Source: Trabulsiella odontotermitis
GTDB taxonomy: Bacteria > Pseudomonadota > Gammaproteobacteria > Enterobacterales > Enterobacteriaceae
Reading direction: 5' to 3'
NCBI RefSeq assembly: GCF_001297775.1
Contig: NZ_LIFX01000006.1
Location: forward strand, 278,516-342,515
Length of the DNA: 64,000 nucleotides
The notes under the pieces were generated by a model that was not told the origin of the DNA, ran no database searches, and saw only the letters and a list, made by a program, of their open reading frames with translations. Made by a program: the position numbers and the translations under genes. Positions 50,857 to 58,887 of the stretch are shown one piece after another; positions within the stretch are counted from its first letter, which is position 1; each line of letters opens with the position of its first letter.

Positions 50857-50935
50857 GGCGGTGGCGAGAGTTTGAGCATTCAGCCGCGCAGCCACTTAAC
50901 GCCCCGGTTGAAAAACGCTATACTCGTGCCGCTTC

Positions 50936-51010
50936 GTCCCCTTAGTTAAATGGATATAACGAGCCCCTCCTAAGGGCTAATTGCAGGTTCGATTCCTGCA
51001 GGGGACGCCA
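50936..51010 (+). tRNA. argW: tRNA-Arg (anticodon CCU), argW; island attachment site
   Basis: A 75-nt tRNA including the encoded CCA end. Acceptor stem GTCCCCT pairs with AGGGGAC. The anticodon stem AGCCC (50962-50966) pairs with GGGCT (50974-50978) and encloses loop CTCCTAA with anticodon CCT at 50969-50971. The T arm contains GGTTCGATTCC. It is nearly identical to E. coli argW, a known integration site for prophages and islands. An integrase gene follows 178 bp downstream, so the 3' part of this gene is the left attachment site. No second copy of the 3' end was found up to 64000. Confidence 0.97.
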
Positions 51011-51125
51011 GGATACTGTCCACGAACGTACATCAAAGTCTATTTTTCCCCTTAACTTTAAATCACTTACTATCAAACATAGTCTATCAAAGGTTACCGG
51101 GTTATACAGGCATCCACATTGCTTT

Positions 51126-51172
51126 GTTGGTATGACTGTTGGTATTGTAAGTTCGATAATCAAGATACCAAC
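51126..51172. repeat. Possible integrase arm-type repeats
   Basis: GTTGGTAT occurs twice in direct orientation (51126-51133, 51138-51145, 12-bp period) and once inverted as ATACCAAC (51165-51172). They lie between the tRNA and the integrase start. They could be integrase or excisionase arm sites, or an autoregulatory operator overlapping the int promoter. Confidence 0.45.
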
Positions 51173-51187
51173 AGCGGGGTAGTTCCA

Positions 51188-52441
51188 ATGGCGCTAACAG
51201 AGGTAAAAGTCAGAAAGGCGAAACCTGCAGAAAAACCCGTCAAGCTAACTGATGGAAATGGCATGCATCTCTTGATTCACCCGACAGGTTCCAAGTACTG
51301 GCGACTCCAGTATCGCTTCGGAGGAAAACAGAGAATGTTGGCTCTGGGTGTTTACCCAGATGTGTCTTTGTCAGAAGCCCGACGTAGAAGGGACGAAGCA
51401 AGACAACTCATTGCCAACAATGTTGACCCAGGTGAACAGAGAAAAGCAGATAAGATTGAAGAAAAAGGTTTGCTCACCTTTGAGACTGTGGCTCGTAACT
51501 GGCATTCAAGCAACAGAACCTGGTCTGAAAGTCACCGAACTACGGTATTGAACAGCTTAATCACTCACCTGTTTCCAGTAATTGGTAAACGAAATATCTG
51601 TGAACTAAAAACTCGTGATCTGCTGGTACCATTAAAGAAAGCTGAAGCTACGGGACATCTTGAATTGGCTGCTCGTTTACAGCAAAGAATCACAGCAATC
51701 ATGCGATATGCTGTACATAATGCATTAATTGAACAAAACCCTGCCTACGACCTGGCAGGTGCTGTAATTACAGCCAAGAGCAATCATCGCCCTGCCCTTC
51801 CGCTTGAACAGCTTCCAGCTCTTCTTAAACGGATTGATGCTTATAAAGGCAAAGGTATCACTCAAATCGCGGTTCAGTTGACTCTGCTTACCTTTATTCG
51901 TTCCAGCGAATTAAGATTCGCTCGCTGGTCAGAAGTGAATTTCAAAAACTCGTTATGGACGATCCCAGCGGAGCGACAGGAGTTGAAAGGGGTAAGGTTT
52001 TCGGGAAGAGGTTCAAAAATGAAAACTCCTCACCTTGTACCTCTCAGTAATCGAGCCAAAATTCTGCTCGAAAGGCTCCATATTATCAGTGGTGATAAAG
52101 ATCTTATGTTCATTGGTTTTAGTCGTGATGATAAACCAATCAGCGAAAATACCGTAAACAAGGCTCTTCGCACGATGGGTTACGACACACGAACAGAAGT
52201 TTGTGGTCATGGTTTTCGAACCATGGCTTGTAGTGCATTGATTGAGTCAGGGTTATGGTCAAGAGACGCAGTTGAACGTCAAATGAGCCACCAAGAGCGT
52301 AACTCAGTTCGGGCTGCATACATTCATAAAGCAGAGCACCTCGAAGAGAGAAAACTTATGCTGCAATGGTGGGCAGACTACCTTGATGCCAACAAAGAAG
52401 AACACATTACACCGTTTGAATTCGCCCAAAGTAAAAAATAG
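51188..52441 (+). CDS. int: P4-type tyrosine recombinase (island integrase)
   Basis: A 417-residue integrase. The N-terminal DUF4102 arm-binding domain (LTDGNGMHLLIHPTGSKYW) is followed by a core-binding domain and a catalytic domain with Arg243 (SSELRFARW), His341 and Arg344 (HGFR), His368 (QMSHQ) and nucleophile Tyr378. All catalytic residues are present. The ATG at 51188 matches the family; a longer frame upstream runs through the repeats. It lies next to argW and should drive insertion of the island at the tRNA 3' end. Confidence 0.94.
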   Translation: MALTEVKVRKAKPAEKPVKLTDGNGMHLLIHPTGSKYWRLQYRFGGKQRMLALGVYPDVSLSEARRRRDEARQLIANNVDPGEQRKADKIEEKGLLTFETVARNWHSSNRTWSESHRTTVLNSLITHLFPVIGKRNICELKTRDLLVPLKKAEATGHLELAARLQQRITAIMRYAVHNALIEQNPAYDLAGAVITAKSNHRPALPLEQLPALLKRIDAYKGKGITQIAVQLTLLTFIRSSELRFARWSEVNFKNSLWTIPAERQELKGVRFSGRGSKMKTPHLVPLSNRAKILLERLHIISGDKDLMFIGFSRDDKPISENTVNKALRTMGYDTRTEVCGHGFRTMACSALIESGLWSRDAVERQMSHQERNSVRAAYIHKAEHLEERKLMLQWWADYLDANKEEHITPFEFAQSKK

Positions 52442-52583
52442 GATTTAAAGGCCACGGATGGCTTTAATCATCTTTTGATGAATTGGTATTTTCAGGTCGA
52501 CCAGTTGCTATCTATTATTTGTTATTGCATTCTTCATTCCTGTCCTATAGCCTAAGATTAATCCTAATAATCTAAGAAATTAG

Positions 52584-52733
52584 ATGCCTAATCAAGAACC
52601 ACTGTATAAAAAGAAACCTCCGGAAACCGAGCTGGATCGCTTGATGGATGAGCTTGAACTGACACAAGAGCAGCGTGATTTCATCGAATCACTTCGTCAA
52701 GATAGAGATAAATATGAAGACAATGACAAGTGA
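52584..52733 (+). CDS. Small charged protein next to the integrase
   Basis: A 49-residue protein starting MPNQEPLYKKKPPETELD. It is rich in Glu, Asp and Lys with a helical C-terminal half (ELTQEQRDFIESLRQDRDKY). Small acidic ORFs are common downstream of P4-type integrases. Codon use looks coding and the frame is well bounded, but the ribosome site is weak and no family is recognised. Confidence 0.5.
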   Translation: MPNQEPLYKKKPPETELDRLMDELELTQEQRDFIESLRQDRDKYEDNDK

Positions 52734-52890
52734 CTGCTCCCCTATTCTCTTTCCACTGTAACTGAATGCCTCATTACATTAACTCAAGTTTTTCATGACC
52801 TTTGTTTTGCATCGCAGGCCCCTCCCACCTCGCTATACGCACTGTATTCATCGGCACATTACGAGTAAGTCAAACTACTGGCATTCCCTC

Positions 52891-54455
52891 TTACTTTATC
52901 GAAGCCACCAGTCGGTTGCGACCGGTTCGTTTGGCCTGATACATCAGTTCGTCAGCCTTTTTCATCACCTCAACTACCATCTCGTCGTCATGTGGCCAAC
53001 TGGCTACTCCCAGCGAAATAGTGATATGTCCCACCGTTTCGATTTCGGTATGTTCTACTAGCGCGCGTAATCGCTCACCAACCAACGCAGCATCGGCAGT
53101 AGTAGTATCTGGCAATAGCAGAGTAAACTCTTCACCGCCCTCCCGACAGGCTAAATCCACGTCCCGGCAGCACAGCTGTATCAGTTGGGCTAAGGTACGC
53201 AACGTGGTGTCCCCCACGTCGTGCCCGAAGGTGTCGTTCACCTGTTTGAAGTGGTCGACATCCATCGAAATCACCGCGAACGGCCGCCGCGTCTCAGACA
53301 TCTGTACCAGCGCCGCCTCCATCGCCCTGCGATTCAGTAACCCGGTCAGCGGGTCAGTATGCGCCTGGCTGTTCAGCCAGTTAATCTTCTCCCGTATCAG
53401 GTTAATGCCATTCAGTAACGCCAGCTTAATATGTGCCGCTTCGAAATACCAGGAGCGCACCGCCTGCACCCGCTCCACGCTGTCGGTGCTGTCGATGACT
53501 GCCGCACTGTCCGCCAGTTGACGCAGCGGCCGCACAATCTCATTCGCCAGCCACCACAGAATCAGCAGCCCGACCAGCCCCAGAGGTAACGCCCCCATCA
53601 ACATCTGTCGCATCAACCCGCCCAGAGCCGTCAACGTCTTCTCCTTCGGTTGTTGAGCCACTACGCCCCACCCCGATGACGGCACGCTGGCATAACCCGC
53701 CAGCATGCGAACACCGTACGAGTTCACCACTTCCATAGCACCATGGTTACCCTGCACTACCGCTTTCACCACAGCACTTCTTTCTTTATTACCGACCCTC
53801 GAGGTATCGGAATGGGACAGCATCTGACCGTTCCGATCCACCACATAGACCTGGGTGTCATCTTGGTGGAAATGATTACTGACCAGCGCCGACAACATGT
53901 TCTTTTTCTGCAGGTAGTTCGCTCCACTGATAAACCCCAGATAGGTTCCCCGACTGTCGGTAATCGGCTGGGAAACGTATACCAGGAGAGTACCGGAATT
54001 CAGTTTATAGACGTTGCTCACCGCTGGCTTGCGCTCCTGCACCCCTTGCTGGCTATCAGGTGCGATCAACACCTGCCCCACCAGATCATGCTCCGGCGGG
54101 AAGGATGACAATATCCGACCATCGGCGCCAACCACACTGATGGTGTCAAAGTCAGAATCCTGCTGTTGCAGGCGCTTCGACTCGCCATCGAGCACCCTCT
54201 GATTATGAAAATTGTTGCCCAGAATCGCGCGCCGTAAGCCAGCCGCTCTTGCGCGACGTTCAGATACCGTTCAATAGAAGAGGCCACCCGCTCGGCATAC
54301 GCCTGATTCTGCTCCAGCGCATGGTCGATCAATACCTGCCGCTGCACCCGGTAAGCGGAGTAAAAGCTGTTGCAGAGGGTGATGAGAGTGATCAGCAGTG
54401 CAAACGACACTATCAACAACCGCAAATTGAGAGCTGGTAACCATTTATTATTCAT
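52891..54455 (-). pseudogene. Membrane diguanylate cyclase, frameshifted
   Basis: The intact protein would have an N-terminal transmembrane segment (LRLLIVSFALLITLITLC), a periplasmic dCACHE-like sensor (residues about 40-290), a second transmembrane segment (MGALPLGLVGLLILWWL), and a GGDEF domain. The active site is GGEEF (ACREGGEEFTLLL), with a putative inhibitory RxxD (RDVD) five residues before it. The first about 75 codons are in one frame and the rest in another. The frames join perfectly, reading LAYGAILGNNF, if one CG is removed from the run CGCGCGC at 54226-54232. A 2-nt gain by slippage is the simplest explanation. The gene may be inactive or slippage-restored in some cells; an internal start at 54195 would lack the first membrane segment. 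Confidence 0.85.
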
Positions 54456-54461
54456 AGGTTA

Positions 54462-54790
54462 TTATCCTATATGTGCCGGAATAAACGTCTTAATCCAGTC
54501 GGTAACCACCTGCGTCGGCAGCAATTTGACGAGGTGATAGCCTTGCAACACCGGACAGTTCAGCTCGCGCAGAAGTTGCCACTGAGCATCGTTTTCTCCC
54601 CCTTCAACCGCCACCATCATCGCCAGTTGTGCCAAAAGCCGATCACCGCCGCCAGCAACTCAATCCTCTTCTTTACGACACTTTTATCGATAAAACTTTT
54701 GTCAATTTTCACCTCGAGGTCATAGCCTAGCGAGCTTTGACAAGCTGGGAAACCGGTGCCGAAGTTGTTCACTGACAGTCCCCTATAAAG
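54462..54790 (-). pseudogene. EAL phosphodiesterase remnant
   Basis: On the minus strand fragments read NNFGTGFPACQSSLGYDLE then VKIDKSFIDKSV, followed out of frame by pieces resembling AEGGENDAQWQLLRELNCP and VLQGYHLVKLLP. These match the order DDFGTG, KIDKSF, ALAxxE-G-VE and QGY of the C-terminal EAL domain. The N-terminal half, including the EAL motif itself, is missing. It ends 6 bp before the diguanylate cyclase start, so a c-di-GMP synthesis/degradation gene pair once stood here. Confidence 0.75.
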
Positions 54791-54927
54791 TGAATTTCGT
54801 ACACTCGCGCTATCACTTCATCCAACAGCACCATTATGGAGATTTCGATGGCGAACTATTGCTACGATAAATCACGCAGCCGGAGAATAATATCCGTGTT
54901 CTTCTGTCAATACGGCTCTCGCTGGAC

Positions 54928-55015
54928 TCTTACAACTGCCCGCACGGCAGTCAACGCTGTTCCTGGTTATCTGTAATTATATATACTTTTCTAAGCAGTC
55001 TGCACGGCAGTGAAG
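54928..55015 (-). CRISPR. One-spacer type I-F-like CRISPR mini-array
   Basis: Two 28-nt repeats, 54928-54955 and 54988-55015, flank a spacer of exactly 32 nt (54956-54987), the standard spacer length of type I-F. Read on the minus strand, the repeat at 54988-55015 contains TTCACTGCCGTGCAG and ends CTGCTTAGAAA; it matches the known enterobacterial I-F repeat (GTTCACTGCCGTACAGGCAG then CTTAGAAA) at 24 of 28 positions. The other repeat, GTTGACTGCCGTGCGGGCAG then an altered tail, matches at 20 of 28 and keeps the CTGCC/GGCAG stem, as expected for a distal terminal repeat. An A+T-rich leader-like stretch (55016-55140) lies on the leader side. No further repeat occurs at the next 60-nt steps on either side and no cas gene is in the window. 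Confidence 0.75.
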
Positions 55016-55332
55016 TGTCATAATATCAGTACATTTTTTGTTTCATAAAAAGAAAAAATCAAAAAAATTTATACCCACTTTATTTCCGAGTCACTAAATA
55101 AATTAAAATCAATAGGTTATGCATTAGAAAGGAATATAAATTGTATTGACAGCAGAACCGGAATCTCATCTGGTAAGGACACCAGCATGCAGGTGTAACC
55201 TGCATATGTAGATTTTATAGTGGAGAGATATTCAGCATTCCCACACTTTCGCAAAGGTCAAAATTTGAGTCTCAGTCAACAAGTACATGAGAATAATAAT
55301 AACAAGATTTACGAGCAAGAGCATCACAAACA
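55016..55332. other. A+T-rich leader-like and intergenic DNA
   Basis: No gene is seen. The first about 120 bp are very A+T-rich and could be the CRISPR leader and promoter reading leftward. A short perfect hairpin ATGCAGGT-GTA-ACCTGCAT lies at 55187-55205. The stretch 54791-54927 on the other side of the array likewise holds no gene. Confidence 0.5.
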
Positions 55333-55364
55333 GAACAGTATCTGATGGCCATCAGATACTGTTC
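55333..55364. terminator. Perfect 32-nt palindrome beyond hdeA
   Basis: GAACAGTATCTGATGG is followed at once by its exact reverse complement (16-bp arms, no loop). It lies 43 bp downstream of the hdeA stop on the minus strand and is followed there by TGTTTGTG. It may be the hdeA terminator; such a perfect palindrome can also arise at an old recombination or insertion point. Confidence 0.5.
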
Positions 55365-55407
55365 ATGGAGGGTTAATTAGATGACACAAACATCCAATTA
55401 TTTGTAA

Positions 55408-55721
55408 TTACAAATGCTTTTTAAGCTTGTTCCACTCACCAATAACTTTTTGTTTAAAACTGGATTTATTATCATCAGTACAGGCCTGCACGACCACGGG
55501 TGTCACGGTTGCAATACCATGTACGTCCATAACAGCATCTTCAGGTTTGTCTTTATTGTTAAGCGCCTCTACTACACCAACCGCTGTTGGCCTGAAAGAC
55601 TCATCCAGCGCCAGGAAGTCTTCACAAGTCCAGTCATTGACAGGTTTACTTTTGTCCGCGGCCATAGATACGGCTGGGACCAGGAACAGCACACTTAACA
55701 CAAGGTGGAGATTTTCTTCAT
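55408..55721 (-). pseudogene. hdeA: Acid-stress chaperone HdeA, frameshifted in the signal peptide
   Basis: The mature protein is well conserved: DKSKPVNDWTCEDFLALDES and VVEALNNKDKPEDAVMDVHG, with both disulfide Cys residues (WTCEDF and VQACTDD) present. HdeA is a periplasmic chaperone that unfolds at low pH to protect other proteins. The natural start is the ATG at 55721 with AGGA upstream (MKKIST), but after six codons and two more bases the frame shifts by one missing base near 55702 and would hit a TAA. The main frame is open from a GTG at 55701, which would give a short signal peptide with no basic n-region. It is therefore probably inactive. Confidence 0.85.
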
Positions 55722-56095
55722 ATTTATATCCTCATCATTGATTGTCACAGTCTGTTACGTGCAGACATTGTGTTATTGAAAAATATGATTCAGAGATAGT
55801 ATACCGAGTTCAGTCAGTCACTATCATTTATGCCCCAACTCTATGAAGCCCATGACTACCAGCCATCGTCATCCTTGATTTATATTCCAAAGAAGAAAGA
55901 GCGTTTTATTGACTTACATGTCTGGAAAAAGACTCATAAAACAGAACAACTGGAATATAATTCAGACATCTAGACAAGACCACCACCTCATAGGATTAGT
56001 CCACGTTTACCATAAGAATGGTTAGCAAGAGATAGACTGAAGAATACAAAATAATCATAATACTTCTCATATTGAACCACATAAGGAAATAAGAA
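55722..56095. other. Upstream region of hdeA, no supported gene
   Basis: A+T-rich. A 47-codon open frame at 55830-55973 (MPQLYEAHDYQPSS) has no clear ribosome site and no recognised family. Nothing else stands out. Confidence 0.4.
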
Positions 56096-56305
56096 ATGCA
56101 TACCAAACATAACCACCAGATGAGATTTGATTCTTCATGCTCATTTACAGGTTTAGACTTTTTGGCTCGCAGTGTTGCAAAGATCCAGCAAAATGGAACA
56201 TTTCTGGATCCTAAGTGTGTAGCGGGGAACATGCATGAAGAGCAAAAAGAAATCTTTATGTGCAGATTAGCATTTCACCAAGAAAGGATCAACCATACAA
56301 AATGA
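56096..56305 (+). CDS. Small hypothetical protein (69 residues)
   Basis: Starts MHTKHNHQMRFDSSCSF and is preceded by AAGGA with acceptable spacing. The sequence has Cys, His and Lys in many positions and a helical middle (LDFLARSVAKIQQNG), which looks like a possible compact protein, but no family was recognised. It stands alone in A+T-rich island DNA. Coding status is uncertain. Confidence 0.4.
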   Translation: MHTKHNHQMRFDSSCSFTGLDFLARSVAKIQQNGTFLDPKCVAGNMHEEQKEIFMCRLAFHQERINHTK

Positions 56306-57074
56306 CAGAAAACAACGATGCCTGACAGAAAAGTATGTTTATTATAAAACCATTAGGGATAAAAATGTAACATAGAGTTATCAACAAACCCTATTTCCAG
56401 CTCCTGTGCTAATCATGAAAATAAAAAACGAAAATCATAATTCAATACTTTTTATATTATGAATAGCAAACCATTTTATAGCCAAAAGAATTAGCCTCAA
56501 GGTCGTTATAACTTTATTCTAAACACCCCATTCCCTTACGTTAAAAGATCTTCTTTTCTGTCATGCCGCCATATGCAGATAAAAACAATTAGTTACATCC
56601 ACTACATTATATCCCTACTGGCTCAGGTCAGGTATAGAACTCTTCATTTTTTAGACTCTTACAGGAACCATGAAAACATTTACTGGCACTCAGATAAAGA
56701 TAAATACCAAGTATATGTAACATCCTTCTGTCATCACCAAGTGTTAACTTCCTCAACACTTAAAGTCAGTAAACCACACTATAGGTATGGGATTCCGCCC
56801 ATCAAATAAATGCCTTCCGCCTCTAAAATTAGCGACTGTCATTGGCTACTGCCGCGTAATCACGCACAACTCCCTCTTTCAAGAGAAACGTAACAAGTTG
56901 ATAATTAAAAATAAAAAATTTTAATAAAATTTTTGCCAGCATGATTCATACCATTTTAGTAAGCGCTCTTAACCAAATGCAGGATAATCCTAACAAAATG
57001 ATGACTCATCTTTGGTGCGCCAGTATTACAGATGCTGGTATATTTTTTTACGCTAAGTATACATAAGGTATGTT
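56306..57074. other. A+T-rich stretch without supported genes
   Basis: About 770 bp upstream of the LuxR-type gene. A 78-codon open frame at 56573-56809 has unlikely composition and no ribosome site. The last 150 bp probably contain the promoter of the regulator; TATATTTTTTTACGC at about 57038-57052 is A+T-rich in the H-NS-target style. Confidence 0.4.
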
Positions 57075-57746
57075 ATGCAAAACAGTTTACAACAGAGTAT
57101 CCAGAACGCCGCATTTCATTCAGAAAATAAAAAATATGATAACAAGAGACCATTAATGTATTGCTATGGATGTGATAGAAGATGTTCTACTGAATGTGCT
57201 AAGTTGAACAAAAACAAAGATTGTAATGGGCTCGAATTTTATATTTGGCCCGACAATAACTCATATCTTGTTGAGGGAATACTCCCTTATGTCCGTGAGG
57301 TTAATGACAAGTTAATTTCTCAACCGATTGTGATTATTGATTTCAACCACAAAAACATTGATTGTTTCTTATCAAAAAACTGGCTTGACTGTTTTAAAAA
57401 CATGAGATTAATTCTTGTGGCAGATAAAAAAATGACGGCTATTGCACATTACTGGTTTTACAATGATACGGTTGACACAATCATTAGTGCAGTTATTTTC
57501 TATGATGACACAAAAGATGAAATTGTTGCGAAGGTGAAAAATTCCTTTCTGGCTAAAATCACAAAGCCAGCAGAAAATAAACCAAAACTAAGTACAAATG
57601 AGTACTCACTGTTTTCTTTTCTCTATAAAGGTGAGTTACCCAAAAAGATAGCACTAAAAAATGAAACCAGTGTTAAAAATGTATATGCAATGAAGAAAAG
57701 AATAGAGCTCAAACTTGGAGTTCTAATCTCAAGACTTTCGAATTAA
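57075..57746 (+). CDS. LuxR-type regulator with a five-cysteine cluster
   Basis: A 223-residue protein. The C-terminal about 55 residues (LSTNEYSLFSFLYKGELPKK, then NVYAMKKRIELKLGV) form a LuxR/FixJ-type helix-turn-helix, somewhat diverged at the usual Glu and Thr-Val positions. The middle resembles an alpha/beta receiver-like fold (QPIVIIDFNHKNIDCFLSKN) without the phosphoacceptor set. Near the N terminus Cys30, 33, 37, 41 and 50 form C-x2-C-x3-C-x3-C-x8-C (YCYGCDRRCSTECAKL), suggesting zinc or iron-sulfur binding. Start ATG follows AAGGT. It is on the plus strand, convergent with the IS remnant and the autotransporter. Confidence 0.75.
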   Translation: MQNSLQQSIQNAAFHSENKKYDNKRPLMYCYGCDRRCSTECAKLNKNKDCNGLEFYIWPDNNSYLVEGILPYVREVNDKLISQPIVIIDFNHKNIDCFLSKNWLDCFKNMRLILVADKKMTAIAHYWFYNDTVDTIISAVIFYDDTKDEIVAKVKNSFLAKITKPAENKPKLSTNEYSLFSFLYKGELPKKIALKNETSVKNVYAMKKRIELKLGVLISRLSN

Positions 57747-57892
57747 TGCTCCTGCATTTATCTTAATATCTAAAACATCAACTAATGGTTATCATAGTAT
57801 AATCATAAGATATGTCGTGGGTAAAAGACAGATTCATTATTTCAATGCTAATAACCTTGCAACCATTTAATATGACACATAATACTGCGTCA

Positions 57893-57930
57893 ACAGTTAC
57901 GCATTCATGACATCATGAGTGCGTAACTGT
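57893..57930. terminator. Long hairpin after the Cys-cluster regulator
   Basis: Arms of 18 nt, ACAGTTACGCATTCATGA (57893-57910) and TCATGAGTGCGTAACTGT (57913-57930), pair at 17 of 18 positions around a 2-nt loop. No T run follows. It lies about 150 bp past the regulator stop and could be a terminator or the end of an old small mobile element. Confidence 0.45.
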
Positions 57931-58034
57931 AATTACGCCACTGGCATACAACAGCCCGCAAAAATAATTAATACGAAAAGTAATTTCATACAAGAGTGAA
58001 ATATAATTTATATTTGCATTCATAACAACCTAAC

Positions 58035-58510
58035 CAATATCCGGTTCTATTCTCTAAAAGAGGAAGTATATCGAGCGACCAGAGCTGAGAATAAACTTTC
58101 TCGCTGAATTTTATCCTTTTACGTTTCAGTAGCTGGAAAAACTTTCAGCAGCCGCATTATCGTTGCAGTTACCTCGACGGCGCATGCTGGCTTCCAGTCC
58201 CTGTAATTTAAGTAACAACTACCATTCATGACTTGTGAACTGACTTCCCTGATCTGTGTGAACCCGTGAAGACGTAGCTCAGTTAGACAACTTTGCGAAG
58301 TGATCTTGACCCGCCATCTCCAGACAGCTTTGCGAAGTATTTAATATGAGCCGCTCGTCAGTCACCCGCTTGAGTTCTTTCTGGAGTTGCCAGATCTTAA
58401 CCTGAATATTTGTCTGTTCTTTGTTGATAGAGGGGTCCGATCCGTACTTCTTCATCCAGACGTAAGAACTACGGGGAGCGATATCAAGGCGAGTTGCCCC
58501 ATGGAAACAG
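58035..58510 (-). mobile_element. IS3-family insertion sequence remnant
   Basis: On the minus strand, a broken orfA end reads RSSYVWMKKYGSDPSINKEQ and IWQLQKELKRVTDER, then FAKLSN and stop (58278-58510). This is followed closely by an orfB fragment reading VHTDQGSQFTSHEW, an in-frame stop, then RRRGNCNDNAAAESF. The latter contain the second D and the E of the DDE motif. Most of orfB between them is deleted and stops interrupt the frame. No intact inverted ends were found. It lies between the Cys-cluster regulator and the autotransporter; the remaining DNA from 58511 to 58844 has no supported gene. Confidence 0.8.
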
Positions 58511-58844
58511 AATGGACGTGATCAATAACCTTTGATTGACAGCTTCGATTTTTGACTCTGCGGGATAAAGCTTACTACTGATGAACACCACTTTTTTAAG
58601 TCATGTTAAATGACTGAGAAACGGCTGTTAAACCCGTGGTGATTCAAAGCTTGCTCCGGCCATCTGTGTACATTTAACCTCGATCTGCTGGTAAATTCTG
58701 TGCTCCAGGCACCCAGAATACAAAATTTTGCGTCTAAACCAGTAAACTGTTCAATATAAGGGCAGACTGCAGCCATCCCTACTCAGATCCACCATGTTAT
58801 CCTGAATACCCCTGAAGGTTTGCGTATAACAACCAAAATACTAT

Positions 58845-58875
58845 AAAAAAGGAGGTCTGTACGTACCAGTCCTCC
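58845..58875 (-). terminator. Autotransporter terminator
   Basis: On the minus strand GGAGGACTG pairs with CAGACCTCC with one internal mismatch and is followed by a run of six T (58845-58850 complement). It is 13 bp beyond the autotransporter stop. Confidence 0.75.
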
Positions 58876-58887
58876 ATAAGCAACAAG

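Noticed and set aside
56573..56809. 78-codon frame in the island
   Set aside because: No ribosome site and an unlikely His/Tyr-rich composition; A+T-rich DNA gives such frames by chance.
56833..56855. ACTGCCG sequence resembling the start of a further I-F repeat
   Set aside because: Only seven bases match and the rest of the repeat, including the CTTAGAAA end, is absent.
57021..57040. Nine-base match (ATTACAGAT) between the CRISPR spacer and the promoter of the Cys-cluster regulator
   Set aside because: Too short to differ from chance and it lies outside the seed; no PAM at the right place.
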